Assembly (NCBI GenBank): GCA_946185535.1
Contig: CAMHJX010000014.1
Coordinates: 24,482 to 88,481 of the forward strand
DNA length: 64,000 bases
From: an uncultured Bacteroidales bacterium
GTDB lineage: Bacteria; Bacteroidota; Bacteroidia; Bacteroidales; F082
Reading direction: 5' to 3'
Part shown: piece after piece, positions 48,498 to 56,599 of the stretch
Layout: every line of letters starts with the position of its first letter
How positions within the stretch are numbered: the first letter of the stretch is position 1
Made by a program: the position numbers and the translations under genes
Notes under the pieces: generated by a model
The model's database searches: none
What the model was told of the DNA's origin: nothing
The model's input: only the letters and a program-made list of their open reading frames with translations

Positions 48498-49622
48498 TTA
48501 ATATTGTGCTTTCACGTCTACCGAGTTGGCATAAATCCCCAAAAAAATCTCCTCCAATTCCGAACGGTCAAAATCGGGATAGTCGTTCATCCAATCCATA
48601 TATTTTATGAATGTTTCTTTTTGTTCCTGAGTATAATGCCCAATGTATGTTTCACTACGACTCCGCAAGTCGTGGGCAATGTAGTTGTTCGGATGGAGAT
48701 AGAAATGCGGATTGACGCGGCTGTCCATTAGCTCGGCCACACGCTTGTAGAACTCGCCCGAAGGGCAGTCGTTCATGGCCTTCAAATCGTCTTCTGAAAC
48801 CATCGGACAGATATGGAAATGCACATGACCCTTGGGCTGCATGATGCCCGTCAGGATGCTGTTAAGATCTTCGCCTGGTTTCTTCTCATAATGGCCGTTT
48901 TTCTTGGTCATGTACAACTCCAAGGTCTTCAATTTGTCGCACGACTCCCATTCGTACGACACCGCCACGGGTACGATATTGAGCTCAGCCAATGAAACTA
49001 CGCGGTCATCGCGGCGGCTCATGCCGAACATCTTGATGATGGCAGGGTCGGTAGCATCAATGCCGTTTTTGGTGCGACCATTGCGCTGCGCAATCCACAC
49101 CGACTCGTGCACCTCAGTGATGACATGGCGCATATATTCCGACATGTGCATCATGCTGTTGTAGAACTCTTTAGGCGAGCCTCCGCGTTCAGTGCGGAAC
49201 ATCTTGTTGACCTTACCGAAGTCGATGACAAAAGGATGCGACATCAGGTTGCTGCCGAAGGTGATTTGGCAGGTGTTTTGACCGACTTCCGTCAAGATAT
49301 ATTGCAAAAACATGGCATCAAGCACGATGTCGCGGTGATTGGAAACGAACAGATAAGGTTTCTTCTCATCGATGTTTTCCAAACCCGCCCAATCGAATTG
49401 TGTTGTGGTCTTTTTCAACAGGGTCTCTATCACCTCTTTCAATAGCACCAATTGGAATTCCTTCAAGGTTTTGATGCTACGGATCCTTTCACGAAGCGCC
49501 TCGGCAGGCACACCCAAATATTGGGCAATGGCAGGAATCACCTCGCTGTCGGCCATGCGTTGTGTCGCTGCGGGAATTTCGTCTGCATTGAAAGGTCTGA
49601 TATCCTCGAAATTGGTCATCAT
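48498..49622 (-). CDS. PlsC-like acyltransferase
   Basis: 374 aa. Motif I is VSNHRDIVLDAMF (HxxxxD), with SNLMSHPFVIDFGKVNKMF and WIAQRNGRTKNG as the later substrate-binding blocks (the second in place of FPEGTRS). It would move an acyl chain from ACP or CoA to a glycerol phosphate or similar acceptor at the inner membrane. The N-terminal 60 residues and the C-terminal 120 are extensions not found in standard PlsC. It overlaps the PaaK-like gene upstream by 4 bases (ATGA), so the two are translationally coupled. Confidence 0.8.
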   Translation of the reverse strand: MMTNFEDIRPFNADEIPAATQRMADSEVIPAIAQYLGVPAEALRERIRSIKTLKEFQLVLLKEVIETLLKKTTTQFDWAGLENIDEKKPYLFVSNHRDIVLDAMFLQYILTEVGQNTCQITFGSNLMSHPFVIDFGKVNKMFRTERGGSPKEFYNSMMHMSEYMRHVITEVHESVWIAQRNGRTKNGIDATDPAIIKMFGMSRRDDRVVSLAELNIVPVAVSYEWESCDKLKTLELYMTKKNGHYEKKPGEDLNSILTGIMQPKGHVHFHICPMVSEDDLKAMNDCPSGEFYKRVAELMDSRVNPHFYLHPNNYIAHDLRSRSETYIGHYTQEQKETFIKYMDWMNDYPDFDRSELEEIFLGIYANSVDVKAQY

Positions 49623-50917
49623 CTGTTTCTCAAATCAATGAATTTAATGGGTTTGCGACTCTTTGCGGGATAGTTGATTTGCCTAATCTCATCAACGGGA
49701 TGTATCTCTATGGCAGGAGCCACACGGATACGTGAACGGAAACTGTCTTTCAAGGTCTTGACCACATCAAACTCGGGTTCATACTTCAGGCCTATCTTCA
49801 CCACCACATCATCGGTGCCAGCTTCGCTTTGGCGCACTTCGATGACATAGTTCTCCACATAGTCGGTGTTGTCCAACACATCGTTAATCGCTGGCGGATA
49901 AAGCGTGGTGCCTTTCAGTTTGATCATGTTGTTCTTGCGGCCCACAAGCGGTGTAAGACGATAAGAGTTGCGGCCACACTTGCATTGGTCGACTATCTTG
50001 GCGGCGATGTCGCCCGTGCGGAAGCGCAACAGTGGCATGGCTTCCACGCCAAGGGTGGTGACCACGATTTCGCCTGGCTGACCATCGGGAACGGGCAGAC
50101 CGTCCTCTCCAATGATTTCAACAATAATCAGCTCGGGATGCACATGACCGCCAAGGCCATATTCGCATTCCGAGAAGGTCGCCCCCATTTCCGTCGAGGA
50201 ATAGGTGGCAAAGAGTTGCACATCCCATTTCTCCTTGATTTTCTTGCCCAACAGGTTGAGGTTGAAATCTTGGTCGCGCAAGCCTTCGCCGATGCCAATG
50301 ATGCGGCGGATGCTGCTGTTCTTATAGTCGATGCCGTGCTCTTCGGCATATTGGATTAGCTTGAGGATGAACGAAGGCACACACATGATGGTGTCGGGCT
50401 TGATGCGACGGATGGTGTCCCATTGCAGCTCGGGGATGCCGTTGCCCACGCGGATGACACCCGCACCCAATTCGCGAAGGCCAAGGAAATAGGCCAGACC
50501 CGCCATGAAACGTTTGTCCAAGGTGGTCATCAGCTGCACAACATTACCTGGCTTCACACCAGCACATTCAAACGATTTCTTCTCATTGAAGGCCAGACGC
50601 TGCAAGTCCTTCTCGGAACAACCAAAGGTAACGGGGTCGCCCAAAGTGCCCGAAGTAGTGATATAATCAATAATCTTGTCCTTCGGACAGCACAGAAACT
50701 CATCGTTGAAAAGTTGAAGGTCCTTTTTTTCGGTGAAAGGAATCTTCACCAAGTCCTCAATATGCTTGATTTTGTCGATTTGGATGCCATAGCTCTTGAA
50801 CATCCGCTGGTAGTATGGGGAATAAGCCTCCAAATAAGCCAAAGCTTTGTGCAGCAAGCCTTCTTGATAGGCTTTGATTTGTTCTATGGACTGGTATTCT
50901 ATGTCGTTGGTAATCAT
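49619..50917 (-). CDS. PaaK-like adenylate-forming ligase
   Basis: 432 aa, the length of phenylacetate-CoA ligases. Motifs: ITTSGTLGDPVTFGCSEKD (P-loop), TYSSTEMGATFSEC, MPLLRFRTGDIA, and VGRKNNMIKLKGTTLYP near the C-terminus. PaaK-type enzymes activate aryl or short carboxylic acids as CoA or carrier thioesters. A cysteine pair in DQCKCGRNS is typical of this subfamily. It is coupled to the PlsC-like gene and follows the esterase gene by 10 bases. Together with the ligase at 46322 it gives the cluster two independent acid-activation steps. Confidence 0.88.
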   Translation of the reverse strand: MITNDIEYQSIEQIKAYQEGLLHKALAYLEAYSPYYQRMFKSYGIQIDKIKHIEDLVKIPFTEKKDLQLFNDEFLCCPKDKIIDYITTSGTLGDPVTFGCSEKDLQRLAFNEKKSFECAGVKPGNVVQLMTTLDKRFMAGLAYFLGLRELGAGVIRVGNGIPELQWDTIRRIKPDTIMCVPSFILKLIQYAEEHGIDYKNSSIRRIIGIGEGLRDQDFNLNLLGKKIKEKWDVQLFATYSSTEMGATFSECEYGLGGHVHPELIIVEIIGEDGLPVPDGQPGEIVVTTLGVEAMPLLRFRTGDIAAKIVDQCKCGRNSYRLTPLVGRKNNMIKLKGTTLYPPAINDVLDNTDYVENYVIEVRQSEAGTDDVVVKIGLKYEPEFDVVKTLKDSFRSRIRVAPAIEIHPVDEIRQINYPAKSRKPIKFIDLRNR

Positions 50918-50927
50918 TGTTTATGTT

Positions 50928-51827
50928 TTAAAATCCAATTTCTTTCAGCCATTTGACAAATTCTTCCTTCCATGCATGGCACTCGGCGCTACCCTTGTAA
51001 TTGCTCATGCCAAAGCCATGGCCTCCGGTTGCATACTGGATATAACGGTGGTTGACACCTGCTGCCGTCAAAGCTTCATCCAAAAGTACTGAGTTACGGT
51101 AGTCGACCACGGGGTCGTCGACGCAATTGACGAGGAAAATAGGGGGACAATCCTTGGGAACATGTCTTTCAAGTGAAAGCGAGTCTTGCAATTTAGCATC
51201 GTTGACACGCGTATCTCCCAACAATCCCCTGCGCGAACGCTTGTGGACGCAGTCCTCCGCCATGGTGACTACGGGATAGAGCGAAGCCACGAAGGCAGGC
51301 TGTAGGCTGGTCTCGGTCACCACGCCAACTTGCTTGAGATAGTCATGGTCTTTGAAGAAAGCCGCCGACAATACCAAATGACCGCCAGCCGAAAAGCCTA
51401 ACATGCCGACTTTCTCGGGATTAATATGGTATTCTTCGGCATGCTCGCGTACCCATTGCAGTGCCCGTTGCGCATCAGTCTGCATATCAGGATACTGATA
51501 GCCACGGAAAAGATAACGGTAACGCCAAGCAAAAGCAGGGACGCCCGCCGTGCGATAATGCAATACGAAAGTGGTGATGCCTTGGTCGCGAAGCCACATC
51601 GCCACCGAATCGCCTTCCACCTTTTTGTCAAGCCAATAGTAACTACCGCCTGGACAAACGATGATGGCCTTCCCGTCGGGATTCATGTCAGCAATAAAAG
51701 GAATCAAACCCACTTTGCGAGCGCCTTTCACATGGACATCATTCCATATCGGGATTTTTTCTTGTGCCATCGAAGTTCCTATGTAGAAAACAATTACTAA
51801 ACTGGTTAACAGTGTCTTAATTCTCAT
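50928..51827 (-). CDS. Secreted alpha/beta-hydrolase (esterase)
   Basis: 299 aa with a signal peptide (MRIKTLLTSLVIVFYIGTSMAQ). The hydrolase triad is visible: nucleophile in MLGFSAGGHLVL, Asp in VNCVDDPVVDYRNS and His in YATGGHGFGMS; the oxyanion motif is VCPGGSYYW. This is the acetyl-esterase/lipase (BD-FAE, axe-like) family. In the cluster it may trim an acyl or acetyl group from the exported product in the periplasm. It overlaps the small gene upstream by 11 bases. Confidence 0.85.
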   Translation of the reverse strand: MRIKTLLTSLVIVFYIGTSMAQEKIPIWNDVHVKGARKVGLIPFIADMNPDGKAIIVCPGGSYYWLDKKVEGDSVAMWLRDQGITTFVLHYRTAGVPAFAWRYRYLFRGYQYPDMQTDAQRALQWVREHAEEYHINPEKVGMLGFSAGGHLVLSAAFFKDHDYLKQVGVVTETSLQPAFVASLYPVVTMAEDCVHKRSRRGLLGDTRVNDAKLQDSLSLERHVPKDCPPIFLVNCVDDPVVDYRNSVLLDEALTAAGVNHRYIQYATGGHGFGMSNYKGSAECHAWKEEFVKWLKEIGF

Positions 51828-52188
51828 TATAATTAAGTATTTTCATTACCTCTTCCTTCGTAAGCTGTCTGTATTTGTGCTGCATGTCAGCAAAGAAATC
51901 CACTTGAAAATACTCTTCATCGTAAAACGACAACTTCGAGTTGGTGTTGGGAGTGCATTCCAAATAGATAATATCTTCCAACTTCAGGTTCTTTGCTTCA
52001 CAAATCTGATCGGCGAGCTTGCGACCGGCATAGGTCACGGAAGTGCCGGGGTTATCTTGATACAATTCTGTAACGATGACATAGGTCTTGCCTGCCACTT
52101 CCCGGATTTTCAAGCCGCAGGTCGATTCCATGTCCCATTCGCCTTTAAAAGGAAATATTTCGTCGTAATAATCTGGAGAAACTTTCAT
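51817..52188 (-). CDS. Conserved small protein of unknown function
   Basis: 123 aa, soluble, acidic. It begins MKVSPDYYDEIFPFKGEWD and contains GKTYVIVTELYQDNPGTSVTY. No family recognised. The overlap with the esterase start and the short gap to the radical SAM gene upstream support that it is real and cotranscribed. It has no signal peptide, so it acts in the cytoplasm. Confidence 0.65.
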   Translation of the reverse strand: MKVSPDYYDEIFPFKGEWDMESTCGLKIREVAGKTYVIVTELYQDNPGTSVTYAGRKLADQICEAKNLKLEDIIYLECTPNTNSKLSFYDEEYFQVDFFADMQHKYRQLTKEEVMKILNYNEN

Positions 52189-52231
52189 TAATTTAAAAAT
52201 TCAAAATTTAAGATTCTACATTCAGCATTCC

Positions 52232-53566
52232 TCATTCAGCATTCTTGACTATCAGCTTTTGGCTTTCGGTTCTTACATTAACATTGCGCTTGCTGCGATC
52301 CACGTCGCGACCGAACGACTTGTTGGCCAAACGACGGTCACGCGGCCGATAGGTGCCTTCCTCCATCTCGCGCAAAGCCACATTGCAGAACAAGCGGAAC
52401 ATTTTCTGTTCTTGACTCTCGGAGGCATAGAAACTCTTCCAAGCGTATTCATAGAGATCCTGCAATTTCTCGGGCGTCATGTGCTTAGGCTGATACACCA
52501 CCTGACCGGCATTGTAATGGTCCCAGTCGAAGTCGAAGATGCGGCCTTGGCGCAACAGGTCATCGTGACCTTTGGTATGCGGGAACGGAGCAAAAATAGT
52601 GAACTCGGCTAAGTCGAGGTCAATTTCGCCCAAAAAATCAATGAGACGCTTAATGTCATCTTCGGTCTGGTTGTCAAGGCCAAAGAGGATGGTGCCTTCC
52701 ACGCCGATACCGTAGTCATGATAGCGCTTCACGCGCTCTTTAATATAGTCGGAGGTGTCGTAAACGGCTTGATATACATACCAAGCACCTGCTTTTGCAG
52801 CCAAGTCGAGTACCTCAGGGTCGTCTTCAATGGTGTGACTGATCCATTTCTTCTTTAGCGGCGCAATGGCACGGAAGAGGTCCATCTCCCACTGCTTGTC
52901 CTGTGCTAACGAGTTGTCGACGATGAAAAGACGGTTGTTGTCGATGCCCGCCATGTCTTCCACCACCTTGTCGACGGGACGCGGACGGAACTTGCGGCCG
53001 CCAAGATACGACACAGCGCAAGGATAGCAGCTGAAACGGCAGCCACGACTGGCGTTGAAAAGGTCGACCATCTGCACGCCCTTATGGTTGTATAGGTCAC
53101 GTTTGTAAAGATCGCGTCGGCAGGGACCCACCGAGGCAATGTCAGGTTGGTTGCCAATGTAATTATATATCTTTTTCAAACATCCGTTCTTCCAGTCTTG
53201 GATGACCTGCTCGGAACGACCTTCCGACTCGCCCAAAAACACGCTGTCGACATGGTTCACCATTTCCTCGGCATGCAACATAGTCGAAATGCCACCAGCA
53301 AGGACAGTTTTACCGCGTTTGTGGTATTCCTCAGCAATGGCCCAGCCGCGCTTCACCTGCGTGGTGAGCATCATTGAAAGAGCCACAAGGTCGCACTCCT
53401 CGTCAAAATCGATAGGCTCCACATTCTCATCAGTAAAGGAAATGTCGACATATTCAGGCAAAGTGGCAGCAAAAGCAACGGGACCATGAGGCGGCAGGTT
53501 GAATGTCGTCTGACCCGGCAGTTTGTTCCACTTCGGATAAATAAGCTTCAGTTTGATTGTATCCAT
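52232..53566 (-). CDS. Cobalamin-binding-type radical SAM protein
   Basis: 444 aa from the ATG at 53566; the -7 box TATTTTTGC overlaps the seven extra upstream codons. Residues 1-150 are a B12-binding-like Rossmann domain (IDFDEECDLVALSMMLTTQ, then GKTVLAGGISTMLHAEE) without the DxHxxG motif, as in many class B radical SAM enzymes. C176, C180 and C183 form CRFSCYPC, the [4Fe-4S] site. FGLDNQTEDDIKRLI and FAPFPHTKGHDDL follow. Such enzymes methylate or cyclise unreactive carbons; similar ones occur next to lipid and hopanoid pathways. The last residues (IVKNAE) are encoded by a low-complexity repeat of CATTCAGCATTC type. Confidence 0.85.
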   Translation of the reverse strand: MDTIKLKLIYPKWNKLPGQTTFNLPPHGPVAFAATLPEYVDISFTDENVEPIDFDEECDLVALSMMLTTQVKRGWAIAEEYHKRGKTVLAGGISTMLHAEEMVNHVDSVFLGESEGRSEQVIQDWKNGCLKKIYNYIGNQPDIASVGPCRRDLYKRDLYNHKGVQMVDLFNASRGCRFSCYPCAVSYLGGRKFRPRPVDKVVEDMAGIDNNRLFIVDNSLAQDKQWEMDLFRAIAPLKKKWISHTIEDDPEVLDLAAKAGAWYVYQAVYDTSDYIKERVKRYHDYGIGVEGTILFGLDNQTEDDIKRLIDFLGEIDLDLAEFTIFAPFPHTKGHDDLLRQGRIFDFDWDHYNAGQVVYQPKHMTPEKLQDLYEYAWKSFYASESQEQKMFRLFCNVALREMEEGTYRPRDRRLANKSFGRDVDRSKRNVNVRTESQKLIVKNAE

Positions 53567-53583
53567 TTCATATTGTTGAAACT

Positions 53584-53592
53584 GCAAAAATA
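53584..53592 (-). promoter_or_regulatory. -7 box of the radical SAM gene
   Basis: TATTTTTGC on the minus strand, inside the 45-base gap after the desaturase-like gene. A second TATTTTTG lies just upstream of it. Confidence 0.45.
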
Positions 53593-53611
53593 CAAAAATA
53601 TATAGTTGGTT

Positions 53612-56599
53612 TTAACTTTTGTTGATTTTGCGTACTATGGCATTGGCCCCTACAAACGCCTCGGCCGTCTGTATGGCTGTGAGCGAAACGCCGCACAGTC
53701 CATGTATGTTGACATTCTGCCCAGTCAGAAACAGGTTCTTGACTTTTGTATAGACCGACATCTGCGAGAGCATAATATTGTGGCTATCCTTTAAGAAACC
53801 ATAGTTTGAACCTTCCTTGTTGCCATAATAGTCACGGATGGTGAGCGGCGAGGATGCCATTACGAAATCGATTCCGTCACGGAAACCAGGATAGAGTTTT
53901 TCCAAAAAGTCAAACACTTTCTCTGTCATCATTTGTTTCCATTGTTCGTAAGCTTCTCCCCGATGACCTACTTTGGTATCTTCCCAAGGTTTGACCCATT
54001 CAAAGGGCATCTCACCAATGATGACCATAGTCTCCGCAAACTCACCCTGGTTTTCAATCGCTGGAGTATAATACATAAGATTGTTCGGCCAGTCTTCCTG
54101 CCCCAGGTTTTTGAGGTTGAATTGCGAGTCGTACTTGTATAGACAATAGTTGGTATGGTTGACATATGGAAAAGCCTTCTTCTTGAATTTCACATAGACC
54201 TTGAAGCTGGAATAGGTTTCAGGAATCGACCACAGCCTTTTCCTGAACGAAACAGGGAAAGCCCTATCGCCCACCAGACGCAAAAGCACATCGGGATGCA
54301 CATCTGAGATGTAACCTTCGGCACGATAAATATGGCCTTTTCGGGTGACCACTTGTTTCACTTCGTGGTTGTCCACCTCGATTTGGATGACTTCTTCGTT
54401 GGCCAGCACCTGTCCACCAGTCTCTTCGATGACTTCTTTCAACAAATCTGCCATCTGTTGGCTTCCCCCGACAAACTGGTAAGTGCCGCCAATGTGCAAT
54501 ACACCGAGTAGGGCAGCCATAAAAGCAGGTGTCGTGCCTGCCACCCCACCAAAGAGCGGACTGATGTAAGACAACAAGCCTTTCAGTTTCGGATCTTTGA
54601 TGTAACGGTCCATCAACTCATCATATGGTACTATAGCGTCTTCGGACACCGACATGAACATTTGTGAGGGTCGTTCGCGCAAATAGAAGAGGTCTTCTTC
54701 TTCCGAAAGGGCATATATCTTCTCGACATAAGCTCTGATGTTGTCTTTTTCAGCTGGGAAAAGTTCAGCCAAATAGTTGATATATTGTTCTTTGCCTTTG
54801 GGAAGTCGATAGGAAGCGTTGTCTTCAAGCATTGTCACTACATCATAGCCATCCTCATCCATAGCACGAAGCGATAGACGATCCATGATGCCAAGATAGG
54901 AGAAGAGTTTGCGCAACTGTCCCACCTCATTGAAACCACCAAACACATGCATGCCCGTGGGAAAAGTGACGCCTTTTCTCTTGAAGTTTTGGAGGCCTCC
55001 GCCGATGATGGCATTTTTTTCCAACACGGTCACCTTGTAGCCTTCCTTGGCCAACAAGGCACCCGAAACCAAGCCTCCCAAGCCGCCTCCGATGACAACA
55101 ACGGTCTTTCGGTTGGCTTCCATCATCTGTTGTCGCACCTTTTCTTCGCCCAATAGATGCTGACACACCGTCATCGTGCCCACCAACACACCTAACATGC
55201 CATGTGAATTGATGTTTTGCCCCACCAAAAGCAGGTTAGATACCTTGGTCTTATACGACACTCTGTCTGCGATGTTGTTTACATTCTTGGCCAAACCATA
55301 GATGGAGCCTTCAGGTGTCAGCGTATAGTCACGATAGGTCAATGGTGTGGCGGCATAATAATTGGCCAAGGACTCACGGAAACCTGGGAAGTCTTGCTCC
55401 ACGGCATCGATAAGGCGTTCTGCCATCTTGTGTTTGAACTGTTCATAGTCCTTGCCTCTGTGGCCAATGGTTGTTTCGCTCCATTGTTTCACCGCATCCA
55501 TTGACATGTAGGCCAAAACGACGCCTCCACGGGCGGTCTTGGGATGAGGTACATGGCAATGATGCATGTAAAGATAGCCTTGCGGCCAACAGTCGTCAAT
55601 CCTTCCGCTCATCTTCCAAGGTGAATCGGTATGGAAACCATAAAAATTGGAGTTGATGTAAGGCATTGCGCCGTCCTTGAAACGGAGGAAGAGCGAAAAC
55701 ACCGAGATGGTGTCTGGAATACTCTTGATGCGTGATTTGTATGCTTCGGTGAAAACGCTAGAATCTACCAAATCCAGCATTTGCTTGGGGTTGACATCCG
55801 AAATGACCACATCGGCAGTGAAAGTCTGGCCGTTTTCTGTCACCACACCCGTAGCCTTTTTGCCTTCCACCAAGATTCGACTCACTTTGTGACGGGTTAG
55901 GATGGTGCCGCCATATTGCTCAAGCACCTGACGCAAGGCCTTCACGATGGCATCGCTACCACCTACAATACGAAAGGCACTTTTGTTGTAGAAATCGAAA
56001 ATGAAAGCATGCGTTGCAAAGGGAGTCTTGTCTTTTTGGGCAGCATAAAGCGAAAGGTTGCCTACCAATACCTCGCGCAGCAATGGGTCGGTGATGGTCT
56101 GTTCAATCACTTCGCTCAGGCTTTGGTACAACAACTTGTCGTCAATAAAACGGTTCTCGTCGACACTGTGCTGCAAGTCGCGGAAGGGTGACAAACTAGC
56201 CACCTGCTCCACCAAGTCGCAATAGCGCTCAAGGTTTTCCCTTTGCGAAGGGAAACGCTGTGCAAACTTTTCAATGAAAGCCTCGCGACCATTGGGAAAG
56301 GCAAAACGCTCGCCTTGCAGTGACACCACATCATAGGCCTGTGGATCCAAACAATTGAACTGGATTTTATCTTTGATTTCGAGATAGTTGAAATAATGCG
56401 AAAGCACCTGGTCGTCGTCGAGACTGCCGATGAAATGCATCCCCGTCTCAAACTTTACTCCATCGCGAGTGAAACATTGCAGACAACCGCCCACCTGCGA
56501 GGCCCGCTCCAAAATGGTGACCTCATAGCCATTTTTCGCCAGGATGACACCCGTCGAAAGACCACCCAATCCACTCCCTATGATGATGCATTTCTTCAT
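53612..56599 (-). CDS. Fused double phytoene-desaturase-like oxidoreductase
   Basis: 995 aa made of two complete FAD-dependent CrtI/CrtISO-like units. Unit 1 opens with the dinucleotide motif IIGSGLGGLSTGVILAK (residue 6 on), unit 2 with VVIGGGLGGLVSGALLAK (G504 on). Each has a VGGCLQ/IGGGLQ loop, a VGGS block (RIVGGSDAIVKALR, QFVGGSQQMADLLK), a GHRGKDYEQFK/GHRGEAYEQWK block and a C-terminal LLVGQNINSHG/LFLTGQNVNIHG. These enzymes desaturate or isomerise polyenes, or saturate retinol-like bonds. The fusion joins two related steps in one chain. It overlaps the MMPL gene by 4 bases (ATGA). Confidence 0.9.
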   Translation of the reverse strand: MKKCIIIGSGLGGLSTGVILAKNGYEVTILERASQVGGCLQCFTRDGVKFETGMHFIGSLDDDQVLSHYFNYLEIKDKIQFNCLDPQAYDVVSLQGERFAFPNGREAFIEKFAQRFPSQRENLERYCDLVEQVASLSPFRDLQHSVDENRFIDDKLLYQSLSEVIEQTITDPLLREVLVGNLSLYAAQKDKTPFATHAFIFDFYNKSAFRIVGGSDAIVKALRQVLEQYGGTILTRHKVSRILVEGKKATGVVTENGQTFTADVVISDVNPKQMLDLVDSSVFTEAYKSRIKSIPDTISVFSLFLRFKDGAMPYINSNFYGFHTDSPWKMSGRIDDCWPQGYLYMHHCHVPHPKTARGGVVLAYMSMDAVKQWSETTIGHRGKDYEQFKHKMAERLIDAVEQDFPGFRESLANYYAATPLTYRDYTLTPEGSIYGLAKNVNNIADRVSYKTKVSNLLLVGQNINSHGMLGVLVGTMTVCQHLLGEEKVRQQMMEANRKTVVVIGGGLGGLVSGALLAKEGYKVTVLEKNAIIGGGLQNFKRKGVTFPTGMHVFGGFNEVGQLRKLFSYLGIMDRLSLRAMDEDGYDVVTMLEDNASYRLPKGKEQYINYLAELFPAEKDNIRAYVEKIYALSEEEDLFYLRERPSQMFMSVSEDAIVPYDELMDRYIKDPKLKGLLSYISPLFGGVAGTTPAFMAALLGVLHIGGTYQFVGGSQQMADLLKEVIEETGGQVLANEEVIQIEVDNHEVKQVVTRKGHIYRAEGYISDVHPDVLLRLVGDRAFPVSFRKRLWSIPETYSSFKVYVKFKKKAFPYVNHTNYCLYKYDSQFNLKNLGQEDWPNNLMYYTPAIENQGEFAETMVIIGEMPFEWVKPWEDTKVGHRGEAYEQWKQMMTEKVFDFLEKLYPGFRDGIDFVMASSPLTIRDYYGNKEGSNYGFLKDSHNIMLSQMSVYTKVKNLFLTGQNVNIHGLCGVSLTAIQTAEAFVGANAIVRKINKS

